Shown: in pieces, positions 32,412 to 41,899 of the stretch | Numbering within the stretch: the stretch's first letter is position 1 | Layout of the letters: every line of letters begins with the position of its first letter | Assembly (NCBI GenBank): GCA_964654855.1 | Contig: CAZZJS010000008.1 | Coordinates: forward strand, 6,385 to 70,384 | DNA from: JALZUV01 sp964654855 | Lineage (GTDB): Bacteria > Pseudomonadota > Alphaproteobacteria > Rickettsiales > JALZUV01 | Direction: 5' to 3' | DNA: 64,000 nucleotides | Program-made: the position numbers and the translations under genes | The notes under the pieces: generated by a model | Databases searched by the model: none | Told to the model about the DNA's origin: nothing | Seen by the model: only the letters and a program-made list of their open reading frames with translations

Positions 32412-34154
32412 ATGCCGTTTGAGCAACAAGAGACAAAAGATGGAAAAACGCTGCTAAGGCGTTTGTACCACGATTATTTAAAGCTCTTTAAAGGGCGCAT
32501 GGTGTTTGCTGGCCTTTTGATGGTATTGGTGGCTGCTACGACTGCGGCTAATGCTTGGCTCATGCAGCCCGTGTTGGATGATATTTTTCTGAATAAGAAA
32601 CGCGAGATGCTCACGTTAATCCCGATTGCGGTATTGGTGATTTTTACCGTCAAATCCGTATCTACTTACGGGCAGAATTTAATTCTCCAGTTAATGGGTC
32701 AACGCATATTAGCGACGATGCAACAACAGCTTTATCGTCATCTAATTCATGCCGATATTGGCCTTTTTGCGCAAGCTTCATCTGGTCGGTTGATTTCACG
32801 CTTCACTAATGACATTTATATTATGCGCCAATCAGTTTCGACGCTCTTTACGGGTATGATTAAAGAAGTGCTGACCTTGATTTTCTTGATTGCGGTGATG
32901 GTTTATCAAAGCTGGCAATTAGCATTGATCGCGTTGGTGATTTTCCCCGTTACCGCTTGGCCGATCATGCGTTTAGGTAAGCGCATGCGTAAGATTTCTG
33001 GGCAGACACAGGCGAATTTAAGTGAATTTGCGGGCCAGCTAGATGAGACTTTTGCCGGGGTTCGCTTAGTAAAAGCCTATGCACAGGAGGATCGTGAGAT
33101 TGAAAAGGCCAGAGGCATGATTGAGTCGCTTTACCAGCTTTATGCGAAAGCGGCGAAAGTGCAGGCAGCTGCATCGCCGATGATGGAGCTTTTCACTGGT
33201 TTTGTGATTGCCGGTATTATCGGTTGGGGTGGCGTGCAGGTGATGGATGGAACTACCACGCCAGGTATGTTCTTTAGCTTCATTACGGCGCTAATTATGG
33301 CTTACAAGCCAGCTAAAACCCTTGCAGGTATGAATACGCAGCTTCAAGAAGGAATGGCAGCGGCGAGCCGGTTATTCTCGGTGTTAGATACGCCAACGAT
33401 GGTGGTCGATAAGCCAAATGCTTCTGAACTTAAAGTGGGTAAAGGGGCATTAGAGATTACGAATGTGAGCTTTAAATACCCTGATGAGAGTGGTATTGAG
33501 AATGTTTCAGTTACCGTTCCAGACGGTAGTTCCATTGCTTTAGTGGGGCCATCTGGTGGGGGTAAATCAACTTTGATGAACTTACTCTTACGCTTCTATG
33601 ATCCACAGTCGGGCACTATCTCCGTAGATGGTACCGATATTCGTGACGTGACCCAAGCTAGCTTACGACAGCATATTGCGCTTGTAAGCCAAGAGACGGT
33701 TTTATTTGATGATACGGTGGCGGCGAATATCGCGTATGGTTTACCTGATGCCGATCAAACAGCGATTGAGCAAGCAGCGAAAGATGCAGCAGCGCATGAC
33801 TTTATTATGGCGATGCCAGAAGGTTATGAAACACGCGTAGGGCCACGTGGAGTTAAACTCTCAGGCGGCCAAAGACAACGATTAGCCATTGCGCGAGCCT
33901 TGCTGAAAGATGCGCCTATTTTACTACTAGATGAAGCAACTAGCGCGCTGGACACACAGTCTGAGTCTCTAGTTCAGGCAGCGATTGATCGTTTGATGAA
34001 AGGGCGAACTTGTGTGATTGTGGCGCATCGTCTTTCCACGATTGCTCATGTAGATAAAGTCTATGTGATGGATGAAGGGCAGATTGTTGAATCAGGTACT
34101 CATAAACAGCTACAGGCTAAGAGAGGCTTATTTGCGCAACTTTACACAGCTTAG
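32412..34154 (+). CDS. msbA: MsbA-like ABC exporter (lipid A flippase type)
   Basis: A 580-residue half-transporter. Six membrane segments (about residues 28-300) precede a nucleotide-binding domain with GPSGGGKSTL (Walker A) near 378, LSGGQRQRLAIARALL (signature) near 482 and PILLLDEATSALD (Walker B) near 502, then VAHRLST with the switch His. Length and order match MsbA-type exporters that flip lipid A-core across the inner membrane. The lptE gene nearby fits LPS biogenesis, but other substrates are possible. Confidence 0.85.
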   Translation: MPFEQQETKDGKTLLRRLYHDYLKLFKGRMVFAGLLMVLVAATTAANAWLMQPVLDDIFLNKKREMLTLIPIAVLVIFTVKSVSTYGQNLILQLMGQRILATMQQQLYRHLIHADIGLFAQASSGRLISRFTNDIYIMRQSVSTLFTGMIKEVLTLIFLIAVMVYQSWQLALIALVIFPVTAWPIMRLGKRMRKISGQTQANLSEFAGQLDETFAGVRLVKAYAQEDREIEKARGMIESLYQLYAKAAKVQAAASPMMELFTGFVIAGIIGWGGVQVMDGTTTPGMFFSFITALIMAYKPAKTLAGMNTQLQEGMAAASRLFSVLDTPTMVVDKPNASELKVGKGALEITNVSFKYPDESGIENVSVTVPDGSSIALVGPSGGGKSTLMNLLLRFYDPQSGTISVDGTDIRDVTQASLRQHIALVSQETVLFDDTVAANIAYGLPDADQTAIEQAAKDAAAHDFIMAMPEGYETRVGPRGVKLSGGQRQRLAIARALLKDAPILLLDEATSALDTQSESLVQAAIDRLMKGRTCVIVAHRLSTIAHVDKVYVMDEGQIVESGTHKQLQAKRGLFAQLYTA

Positions 34155-34186
34155 CCCAGTCTCTCTTGATATATAAGGATATAAAG

Positions 34187-35215
34187 TTATGCCGCGCGGC
34201 GGTTCGTCCCAGCAGCATGGCGTGAGAGCTTATGCATAAGGTTGCGGCAGGTCATTTCTGGTGCAACGATACCACGCTTTGCTTCACGTTCTGCTTCTAG
34301 CAGCGCGCTAACCGCTCGTCGTAAGCCTGCTTCATTCCATCGCATAAGTTGTTGGCTGATAAGCGGCTCTTGCTTAAAAAATACGCCATGACGGGTGAAA
34401 GCTGCTTTCTGAGCAATGCCATTTGCCATCATTGCTTTGATACTTAGCAATTTTTGCAGATGTGAGGAAAGCATACGGTAAATACCGATAGGCTGGATGT
34501 TCTCGTTAAAACAGCGGGTGAGTGCATTCTCTAGCCCACCTTTGCCGCCACAAACAGCGTGGAAAAGTTCATCTAATGTATGATCCTTATTATCGCCGCT
34601 GAGCTTGCGTGCCAGATCGGCGCTTAGGCGGCGTTCCTCGCCTAAATAAAGATCAATCTTTTCAATTTCTTGTAGCGTAATCGCACGATCATTGCCGAGG
34701 CTATTTGCTAGCATCGGAATGACGCCTTGCTCGCAAGTTACATTGCGCTCTCTTAAGCCCTCAGCCAGTACTTGTGTTACTTTTCGAGCATCATCACGAT
34801 AACAAGCAAGGGCGGCGAGAGATTTTTCTGCTTCAAATAATTTGCGCAATTTAGAGGTCGGTCGTAGCTCACCTGCCAGTACGATAAGTGGCCAAACGGG
34901 TTTTGGTTCATTCAAAAGTATGGGTTCGATGATTTTTGCATCATCGCTACTGGCTTGGCGTAAAATAACCAAGCGATCACCTCCCATAAGGTTGAAGCTG
35001 CTCAGCTCGTCAGAGAGGCGTGCTGGGTCCTCAGATAGACTATCAGAGCTTATTTCCGTAAGATCGAGGGGATCGTACTTTTGTCCTAAGAAATGAGTGA
35101 TAAGCTGTCGACTTTGGGTGCGGGTTTGCCCTTCATCTGGGCCATAAAGCAAAAAGGCGCGACAATCTCCGGGGGTCTTGAGGAAGTTTTCTTGTTGCGC
35201 GGGAGCGATTTTCAT
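34187..35215 (-). CDS. holA: DNA polymerase III delta subunit
   Basis: A 342-residue HolA, the clamp-loader subunit that opens the beta clamp. FLLYGPDEGQTRTQSRQLITHF at the N-terminus is the degenerate P-loop region of the family; the middle has VWPLIVLAGELRPTSKLRKLFE, and the C-terminal helical domain ends in RNLMHKLSR. It follows lptE with a 4-base overlap (ATGA), the common lptE-holA arrangement. Confidence 0.9.
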   Translation of the reverse strand: MKIAPAQQENFLKTPGDCRAFLLYGPDEGQTRTQSRQLITHFLGQKYDPLDLTEISSDSLSEDPARLSDELSSFNLMGGDRLVILRQASSDDAKIIEPILLNEPKPVWPLIVLAGELRPTSKLRKLFEAEKSLAALACYRDDARKVTQVLAEGLRERNVTCEQGVIPMLANSLGNDRAITLQEIEKIDLYLGEERRLSADLARKLSGDNKDHTLDELFHAVCGGKGGLENALTRCFNENIQPIGIYRMLSSHLQKLLSIKAMMANGIAQKAAFTRHGVFFKQEPLISQQLMRWNEAGLRRAVSALLEAEREAKRGIVAPEMTCRNLMHKLSRHAAGTNRRAA

Positions 35216-35715
35216 TGAGTGCGCCCCTTTAAATGAGTCACCAGTTCCATCGCGATGGTTTGTGCTAATGCGTTAATACCGTTTTTGCGTGCATCGCGTT
35301 CTGCAATAAAAGTTGCAAAGTCAGAATCGGACACATTATAGCTTGAAATGCGCTGTGAGTGTTTAGAGAAGATCTTCTCACCGCTCGCAATGTCAAGCAG
35401 TTCAGAGGTTGATTTTAGCACCATGTTGTAGCGAGTAATTTGTGCATCACGCTCAATGATAATCGGTTGTCTAATTTCTTCTAACTGGCTCACCAAGTGA
35501 TAACGAGGCTCAGGATACTGATTGCCCGGATGCAACGCATCTTCTAGTGCAATACGGTATAGCTGCGCCGTACGGCCCTTTGTTGGCACTTCCACCTTGA
35601 TCATTTCCAGTAGTGGACTCGATTCCGCCACTTTAGTGCCGTGCACTGGTTCAAACCCGCAAGCACAAAGCAGGAAGAGTGAAAGAATGATCGCCAAAAA
35701 TCGCATAAATAACAT
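35212..35715 (-). CDS. lptE: LPS-assembly lipoprotein LptE
   Basis: A 167-residue lipoprotein. The signal MRFLAIILSLFLLCACGFEPVHG (from the second Met) has a CAC-type lipobox, and GFEPVHGTK is the start typical of alphaproteobacterial LptE. The rest has short beta-type stretches. LptE plugs the LptD translocon in the outer membrane. The first codons of the longer frame (MLF) are optional. It overlaps holA by 4 bases. Confidence 0.85.
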   Translation of the reverse strand: MLFMRFLAIILSLFLLCACGFEPVHGTKVAESSPLLEMIKVEVPTKGRTAQLYRIALEDALHPGNQYPEPRYHLVSQLEEIRQPIIIERDAQITRYNMVLKSTSELLDIASGEKIFSKHSQRISSYNVSDSDFATFIAERDARKNGINALAQTIAMELVTHLKGRTQ

Positions 35716-35742
35716 CTAGCGGCTAAGTGCGATTAGGTAAAG

Positions 35743-36960
35743 CTATGTTCTATAATCTGCGTTGATTGAGATATAGCCATTCGTAAGATCACAGCTATAG
35801 GCCGTGAATTGTCCATCTCCGAGTCCAATATCAACATGGATAGCGAGCTCTTGTTCTTTCATATATTGCGAAACAGTTGCTTCATCATAAGCGGGATGAC
35901 GTTGACCTTTTTGCGTCAGTAAATACTCGCCAAAGCTGATTTCAAGCTTATCTCGGTCAGCTGCACCGCCAGATTTACCAACCGCCATAACGACGCGACC
36001 CCAGTTAGCGTCTTCACCTGCAATGGCAGTTTTAACGAGTGGAGAGTTGGCAATGGCCATGGCGATGGTTTTAGCATCAGCATTAGAGGCAGCGCCTTTC
36101 ACATTCACGGTAAAAAACTTCTTCGCGCCTTCACCGTCGCGAATAATGAGTTTGGCGAGCTCTAGCATTAAACTTTGCAATTCTGTGCGGAAAGTAGCGA
36201 GATCATCGCCACTTACTTCTGCGCCTTGGCCGGTAGCAAAGAGCAATACCATATCGCTTGTAGAAGTGTCTGAATCGACCGTGATGGCGTTAAAGCTGGT
36301 TTCAGTGCAATCACGAAGCAACTCTTGTAATGTCTCAGCGCTTATCTTCGCATCCGTAGCGATGAATCCGAGCATGGTAGCCATATCAGGGGCAATCATA
36401 CCAGAGCCTTTGGCGATACCGTTCAAGGTTACGGTATCAGAGCCTATCTTGAAGCTACGAGTGGCAAGTTTTGGGAAAGTATCCGTTGTACAAATCGCCT
36501 TAGCAGCTTCCTGCCAGCCAGTATGGCTGAGATTGTCATGAGCATCAGGTAAAGCGCCGATGATATTCTCATAAGGCAGTGGTTCGCCAATCACGCCGGT
36601 GGAAGCGACAAAACATTCTTCCTGTTCGCAATTAAGAAGTTGAGAAGCGGTTGCGAGTGTTTGGTTCACCGCCATTTCACCCAATTGACCGGTAAAGGCA
36701 TTGGCATTGCCTGAATTGATAATGAGCCCGCGCGCTTGACCGCCTGCTACGTGCTGTTTACTGCGCAAAACTGGTGCTGCTGAGGTTTTGGATTGGGTGA
36801 AAACGCCTGCTACCTGCGTTCCTTCTTCAAAGGCCATAAGCAATAGGTCTAGCGCTCCTGATTTGCGAATACCGCTGGCGATAGCAGCCATACGGCAACC
36901 AGCAATAGGTGGTAACTCAGGATATGTTTTAGGTGCCAGAGGCGAAAGGGGGAGGGGCAT
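35743..36960 (-). CDS. argJ: Glutamate N-acetyltransferase / amino-acid acetyltransferase
   Basis: A 405-residue ArgJ, which transfers acetyl from N-acetylornithine to glutamate in arginine synthesis. KGSGMIAPDMATMLGFIATDA near residue 180 contains the Ala-Thr-Met self-cleavage site whose Thr becomes the nucleophile. GEDANWGRVVMAVGKSG follows near 320. It is a single-chain precursor of normal length, and its start overlaps the stop of the parvulin gene by one base. Confidence 0.95.
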   Translation of the reverse strand: MPLPLSPLAPKTYPELPPIAGCRMAAIASGIRKSGALDLLLMAFEEGTQVAGVFTQSKTSAAPVLRSKQHVAGGQARGLIINSGNANAFTGQLGEMAVNQTLATASQLLNCEQEECFVASTGVIGEPLPYENIIGALPDAHDNLSHTGWQEAAKAICTTDTFPKLATRSFKIGSDTVTLNGIAKGSGMIAPDMATMLGFIATDAKISAETLQELLRDCTETSFNAITVDSDTSTSDMVLLFATGQGAEVSGDDLATFRTELQSLMLELAKLIIRDGEGAKKFFTVNVKGAASNADAKTIAMAIANSPLVKTAIAGEDANWGRVVMAVGKSGGAADRDKLEISFGEYLLTQKGQRHPAYDEATVSQYMKEQELAIHVDIGLGDGQFTAYSCDLTNGYISINADYRT

Positions 36961-37808
36961 TATTTTTCCTGAATTTCAATCGGGAATTTTAATTTCTTAC
37001 CCTTTGCATCGCGATAATCAATTGTCGCTCCTTTGAGCAAGTCTTTGATATATTGCTGATTGGCTTCTTGACGCATTTGTTCTTCAATGGTCAAACGTGC
37101 TTCTTCGTAGGGAGGAAGTGGAATATCACGCTTTTCATGCAGCTTGATAATATGCCAACCGAAAGAGCTTTTCACCGGCTCGGAGATTTGATCTTTTTCC
37201 AGTTTAAAAGCAGCTTCAGCAAACTCTTCAACCATTTGCTCTTTATTAAAGAAGCCCAAATCGCCACCCCCTGCTGAACTACCCACATCAGCAGAACGAC
37301 GCTTTGCAGTCAGTGCAAAGTTAGCACCATCATCTAAGAGCTTTTTGATCTCTTTAGCTTCTTCTTCGGCTTCCACCAAGATGTGGCTTGCATGCGCTTG
37401 CTGGTTGCCTTTCAGCTGGCTGACCATCTCATCATAGCGCTTTTTTACAGTTTCTTCCGGCGTATTGATGGTACGAACACGTAAATGCTCTTGTACTAAC
37501 ACTTGGCGGCGTGCGGCTTCGATCTTTTCCATGATATCGCGGCGTTCGTGCAACTTACCTGCTTCGGCATCTTTCAGCATCAATCGCTCGCTTACAATAC
37601 CGCGCACGACATTACCTTTGATTGCCTCACCGAACTGATCGATCGGTGGAGCCGGCTCATCCCCTGGAAAAAGTCCATCCCAAATTTCTTGTACTTGTTT
37701 GTACGAAATTTCCTCACCATCCACTTTCAGCATGGTATAATCTTTCGCAAAAGCGGGGCTAGTCATGATTAGAGCTGTTGAAACAGCTAATGCAGTTATT
37801 AGTCGCAT
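36960..37808 (-). CDS. Parvulin-type peptidyl-prolyl isomerase
   Basis: A 282-residue exported foldase. The signal peptide ends about AFA (residues 1-21), followed by a helical SurA/PrsA-like chaperone part. The parvulin domain spans about 138-235: ASHILVEAEEEAKEIKKLLDDGANFALTAKRRS, GGDLGFFNKEQMVEEFAEAAF and VKSSFGWHIIKL. It probably helps outer-membrane or periplasmic proteins fold. It shares an operon with argJ. Confidence 0.9.
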   Translation of the reverse strand: MRLITALAVSTALIMTSPAFAKDYTMLKVDGEEISYKQVQEIWDGLFPGDEPAPPIDQFGEAIKGNVVRGIVSERLMLKDAEAGKLHERRDIMEKIEAARRQVLVQEHLRVRTINTPEETVKKRYDEMVSQLKGNQQAHASHILVEAEEEAKEIKKLLDDGANFALTAKRRSADVGSSAGGGDLGFFNKEQMVEEFAEAAFKLEKDQISEPVKSSFGWHIIKLHEKRDIPLPPYEEARLTIEEQMRQEANQQYIKDLLKGATIDYRDAKGKKLKFPIEIQEK

Positions 37809-37907
37809 GGTAAAATTCCTTTATGTTGCGTTTCGATATGCCATAAAATTCCCATACTGGCAATCCATGACTAGACTTTTCAGACAGAGCCATCATATTC
37901 GCCCTAT

Positions 37908-38957
37908 ATGGAATTCTTGCGCAAACTCTTTGGATTAAAATCGACCGATATGGCGATTGATCTCGGTACGGCTAATGTTCTGGTTTACGTAAAAGAGCAG
38001 GGGATTGTGCTGAATGAACCTTCGGTCGTCGCCATGATCGAGGATAATGGCAAAATGTTGCCCTATGCGTTCGGTAATGAAGCGAAGTTGATGCTGGGGC
38101 GTACTCCGGCGAAGATTGAAGCGATTCGCCCAATGCGCGACGGAGTGATTGCCGATTTCCGCTCCGCTGAGGAGATGATCAAATATTTTATCCGTCAGGT
38201 GAATAGTGGCAGCAGCTTTTCGCGCCCGTTGATTATCATCTGTGTGCCTTCTGGTTCCACACCGGTGGAGCGTCGCGCCATTCAAGAATCTGCAGAAGCG
38301 GCAGGTGCACGCGATGTCTGGTTGATTGAGGAGCCGATGGCTGCTGCTGTGGGCGCTGGCCTGCCGGTCACGGAACCAACCGGCTCTATGATTATTGATA
38401 TTGGCGGTGGTACGACGGAAATCGCGGTACTCTCGCTGGGTGGAATTGTCTATTCACGTTCCGTGCGTGTGGGTGGCGATAAAATGGATGAGGCAATCAC
38501 CTCTTATGTGCGCAGAGCCTTTAACTTACTGATTGGTGAAGCAACCGCTGAGCAGATTAAAAAACAAATTGGCTCGGCTCTCCCTCCTTCTGATGGTTCT
38601 GAAGGTGCGACGATGGAAGTAAAGGGTCGCGATTTAGCCAGTGGAGCGCCGAAAGAAATCATCATGTCCGAAGCGCAAGTAGCAGATGCATTAGCCGATC
38701 CGCTCTGGCAGATTATTGACGGAATTTTAGTGGCGTTAGAAACGACGCCGCCGGAACTTTCAGGTGACATTATTGAAAAAGGTGTGGTTGTGACAGGTGG
38801 TGGAAGCTTATTACGCCGTTTTGCACAGCTCGTCTCAAACGAAACAGGGCTTCCTGTCTTTAACGCCGAAGAGCCGCTTTCCTGTGTTGCGCTGGGGATT
38901 GGTAAAATTCTTGAGAATCCTGCCGGCATGAAGCACGTTCTGTTCAAGCAAGATTAG
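37908..38957 (+). CDS. mreB: Rod-shape-determining protein MreB
   Basis: A 349-residue bacterial actin. DLGTANVLVYVKEQGIVLNEPSVVA is the phosphate 1 region, IDIGGGTTEIAVLSLGG the phosphate 2 motif and VVTGGGSLLRRFAQLV the adenosine motif. Full length. It guides cell-wall synthesis in rod-shaped cells. It stands alone and divergent from the parvulin gene with 99 bases between; no mreC follows. Confidence 0.97.
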   Translation: MEFLRKLFGLKSTDMAIDLGTANVLVYVKEQGIVLNEPSVVAMIEDNGKMLPYAFGNEAKLMLGRTPAKIEAIRPMRDGVIADFRSAEEMIKYFIRQVNSGSSFSRPLIIICVPSGSTPVERRAIQESAEAAGARDVWLIEEPMAAAVGAGLPVTEPTGSMIIDIGGGTTEIAVLSLGGIVYSRSVRVGGDKMDEAITSYVRRAFNLLIGEATAEQIKKQIGSALPPSDGSEGATMEVKGRDLASGAPKEIIMSEAQVADALADPLWQIIDGILVALETTPPELSGDIIEKGVVVTGGGSLLRRFAQLVSNETGLPVFNAEEPLSCVALGIGKILENPAGMKHVLFKQD

Positions 38958-39359
38958 TTTTAAGTAATGGTTCCCCGGTGCGCCTGCTGGCGCGCTTCGA
39001 TGGAACGCCACTCCGTGGGCTAATGGCTCACTCGTCTGCTGACTCATTTTTTGCCGATAATATCAAGGGAGATCAGCAGGGCGAATAGAGTGAAGAATTT
39101 GCGTAAACGAAAAAAAGCCCCGCCAGATGGCAGGGCTCTAAAGCAGTTCAAGCAAGTTGCAGGATACGTTTTCGATTTTGCTCTCATTTAGTCGGTTCCT
39201 TAGTCCCTTGCCACAATATATTGTGTTTTGGGTGCGTCGAAACTCTATGAATAGGTATATAGAAAATCGTAAATCTCTCAACGAGTCATTTCTGCTTATC
39301 CACAATTTTATCTATGCTTGTGGAGAAAGAGCTCTAGCATTTTGTTTTTTAGGATTTTC
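38958..39359. other. Intergenic stretch after mreB
   Basis: About 400 bases without a convincing gene; a 68-codon frame on the plus strand (39157-39363) overlaps the exoD-like stop region and is probably chance. It holds a possible dispersed repeat (39019-39045) and the terminator at 39110-39138. Confidence 0.5.
39110..39138 (-). terminator. Rho-independent terminator
   Basis: AGCCCCGCC and GGCAGGGCT form a 9-bp stem with one G-T pair around a four-base loop, preceded by a run of seven As, so on the minus strand the stem is followed by a T-run. It is about 220 bases past the exoD-like stop codon. Confidence 0.75.
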
Positions 39360-40016
39360 CTAAAGGCTGTTAGAAAGGAATGGGAAAAGAGAGGTAATTG
39401 CCTCAACCCCCAACATGAGTAGTAATGTGGTGAAAGTTACGCCTACAAAGCCAATAATGGCACCGACAATGACAACGATGCCGTCGCGCCCCAGCATGCC
39501 AAGTGCCATGATAAGTGTGCCTATACCGGGTAGAAAATTCGTCATCGGTAGAGGTACGGCGATGGAAATCGCGAAAATCAGCCAGATAAACCCAACCGCC
39601 CGCTCACCGGTTTTGCTGCCTGTAAAGGTAAAGCGTGGGTGCAAGAATTTTTCTACCCATCGTAGGCGCGGTGCGGCGATGCGCACGACCTTATCAATCG
39701 TACTTTGCTCCATTGATTTAGTACGCAACCATTGAGGCATCCATGGGCTATTTTTGCCCCACAGCATTTGCACGGCAATGAAGAGTAGCGGAATGGAGAG
39801 GATGGTTGATCCGCCCGGTGGAATAGGCACAGGTACGCAATTAGGCAGTACTAGCACCAGCATCAACACCGCAAAACCGCGATGGCGTAGCCCATGTAAA
39901 AGTTGATTAATTGTGATGCGTGAAGACTCACGATAATGATCCGCCATTTTCTCGAGCGTTTGGGAAACAGGCTCGGAAGTATCAGTACTTTCAAATAAAT
40001 TTGGATCTTCAGGCAT
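39360..40016 (-). CDS. ExoD-family membrane protein
   Basis: A 218-residue ExoD-like protein. A short cytoplasmic N-terminus is followed by RITINQLLHGLRHRGFAVLMLVLVLPNCVPVPIPPGGSTILSIP, the family hallmark, and several further membrane segments in the C-terminal half. ExoD affects exopolysaccharide production in rhizobia; its biochemical role is not known. Together with the next genes it reads leftward. Confidence 0.88.
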   Translation of the reverse strand: MPEDPNLFESTDTSEPVSQTLEKMADHYRESSRITINQLLHGLRHRGFAVLMLVLVLPNCVPVPIPPGGSTILSIPLLFIAVQMLWGKNSPWMPQWLRTKSMEQSTIDKVVRIAAPRLRWVEKFLHPRFTFTGSKTGERAVGFIWLIFAISIAVPLPMTNFLPGIGTLIMALGMLGRDGIVVIVGAIIGFVGVTFTTLLLMLGVEAITSLFPFLSNSL

Positions 40017-40045
40017 GGTGTGAGATTGATGATTTTCGCATATTA

Positions 40046-40933
40046 TTACAGTAGCAGAGCAAGCGCGATAAGTAATACAATTAAACTATAATGGCTCAGA
40101 CTCAAAAGCCAATTCCAGCGCTTAATATCTGGTTTTTGTAAACGAGCGATACCATTACCGAGCCAATCCCGTCCTAATAAGTCGAGATAGTAGCTGCTAG
40201 GTCCGCCCAGACTAACGTGCATTGCTTCAGAAACCGTAGCGATAATAGCGGTATGCGGCATTAGCATTTTTTCAAAACCTAAGCGTAGTGCGGGTAGAGG
40301 TTTTCCTTTGCTGATGAAGAGTGAGGCAAAGCTGATAATACCAATTCCTAAAAGGCTCGCAGGAAAGAGAAATAATTTGGCAGCGCGGCGAATAGAGAAA
40401 TCAAACCCCGTTTGAATGCTCATGACCGCATTGCGTAAAGCAATGATCGAAATTATCATAAATACGCCTGACCAGCCTAAGATAACCCAGCCTGTTAAAG
40501 GCGCTAAGATATCGTGTAGGAGTCTGATTCCGTCAGATTCAATTTCATGACGAAACTGCGAAGCATCGTCATCTTTGGAAGAGGAAGAAGCTTTAGGTAA
40601 AGCCAAAAACACAAGAGAAAGTAACAATGTTTCGAGATAATCATTCTGTAATCGGTCAAAAACTTTTTCGCAAAAGAAGCCAAAAAGGAAAGCAATCAAA
40701 AGCACCATGAATAGCAAGATGCGCCCACGTATTCGCAATGCGCCGCTGGAGCGCTCTTTGCGGTTTAATCTGTGAGCGAAGTTGGTGCAGCCACTACGCC
40801 ATGCTTCCAGTGGAGAAGGAATGGCAGATAGAAGCTGTAACTTCTTGTCTGCCAGACGAAGCAAAAGCGCAATCAAGAGCGCTAATGCTGCAATAAGACA
40901 CAGAGAAGCAAAACTATAATCACTAAGTAGCAT
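40046..40933 (-). CDS. CobD/CbiB-like membrane protein
   Basis: A 295-residue protein with about five membrane segments. SEAMHVSLGGPSSYYLDLLGRDWLGNG near residue 240 matches the RLGGP...Y end region of CobD/CbiB, the enzyme that attaches aminopropanol during cobalamin synthesis. The usual early motifs (HP...IG) are not obvious, and no other cobalamin gene is nearby, so it may be a paralogue with another role. It lies 4 bases from the OmpA-like gene. Confidence 0.7.
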   Translation of the reverse strand: MLLSDYSFASLCLIAALALLIALLLRLADKKLQLLSAIPSPLEAWRSGCTNFAHRLNRKERSSGALRIRGRILLFMVLLIAFLFGFFCEKVFDRLQNDYLETLLLSLVFLALPKASSSSKDDDASQFRHEIESDGIRLLHDILAPLTGWVILGWSGVFMIISIIALRNAVMSIQTGFDFSIRRAAKLFLFPASLLGIGIISFASLFISKGKPLPALRLGFEKMLMPHTAIIATVSEAMHVSLGGPSSYYLDLLGRDWLGNGIARLQKPDIKRWNWLLSLSHYSLIVLLIALALLL

Positions 40934-40937
40934 TTAA

Positions 40938-41774
40938 TTACCCTAAGAAAATCTCAACACGACGGTTCTTAGGTTCGACTGCATTGTCACCTTTGTCAAT
41001 AGCTGGATCGGTTTCTCCAAAGGCAAAATACTTTAAGATATTTGCAGGTATACCACCTGCAACAAGTGCCTCTAATACGCTTAAAGCTCTTTCTTCCGAT
41101 AGGCTCATATTATAATTCTCGCCACCGCGGCTATCCGTATGGCCGTGAATCAAAATCTCGGAAGGCGCGTTATGCATAACATCTGAAATTACTTGGTTCA
41201 CGATTTGAGCTGAAGCTTCATTAAATTGGGTTAAATTATAACCAAAATAAACAAGGTAGGCAGTGTTGTTCGTAGGCGGTAGCTCTGCTTCTTCTGCCTC
41301 GAGCCTGACAAATTCTAGGTCATTTAGAGCATTATGAAAGCGAGTCTCGCAATGTGAAATGGCATGTTGATGTACATTTTCTTCTAGTTCTTCCAACCAG
41401 CAATCAAAAGCAAAGGTAGCTTCCGCAGATTCTTTTGGAAATTGCTGACGGGTTCGTTCATTCGTCATACTCAATAGCTTCTCACGTGCAGCGGCTAATT
41501 CCGGTTTGAGGTCTTTGGCAATATTCCAACTTTTTATCTCTTCTGCGGTTACGGTTTGCCCATAGCCAACCATTAGGCCTTTTTCAGCAAAATAACTCGA
41601 ATCCGTCCAGTCGTGCCTTTGCGCTTCTTTCTCGCTAAATTCAAGATAATGCTGGGTAAGGGCAATAGCGTAAGGGGTGCCGCGAGGTGTTACCTGACGC
41701 AACTCCTCCAAACTTGCTGTTGTGGCACATGCAGATAGTGCCATCAGCAATAAAATTGCGCAAATAATACGCAT
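40938..41774 (-). CDS. OmpA-family lipoprotein
   Basis: About 278 residues from the ATG at 41774; the frame opens upstream to 41840, but MRIICAILLLMALSACATT is a clear lipoprotein signal (LSAC). The C-terminal OmpA domain has VYFGYNLTQFNEASAQIV, EILIHGHTDSRGGENYNMSLSEERALSV and NRRVEIFLG, which bind peptidoglycan. The middle part is helical with a Cys pair and is specific to this protein. It is likely to tether the outer membrane to the wall. Confidence 0.85.
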   Translation of the reverse strand: MRIICAILLLMALSACATTASLEELRQVTPRGTPYAIALTQHYLEFSEKEAQRHDWTDSSYFAEKGLMVGYGQTVTAEEIKSWNIAKDLKPELAAAREKLLSMTNERTRQQFPKESAEATFAFDCWLEELEENVHQHAISHCETRFHNALNDLEFVRLEAEEAELPPTNNTAYLVYFGYNLTQFNEASAQIVNQVISDVMHNAPSEILIHGHTDSRGGENYNMSLSEERALSVLEALVAGGIPANILKYFAFGETDPAIDKGDNAVEPKNRRVEIFLG

Positions 41775-41899
41775 TTTCCCCCAACCATTTTCTTTTAGGG
41801 TTAGGCAAACTGCATATAAGATGCAATTAATCAGGCTCATAGAATGAAAAAATAAGCAATAAAGACTGTGAGTGTTTCACTTATGCCTTACTCAAATTG

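Noticed and set aside
39157..39363. 68-codon frame on the plus strand after mreB
   Set aside because: It begins next to a terminator, runs into the convergent exoD-like stop and has no recognisable motif.
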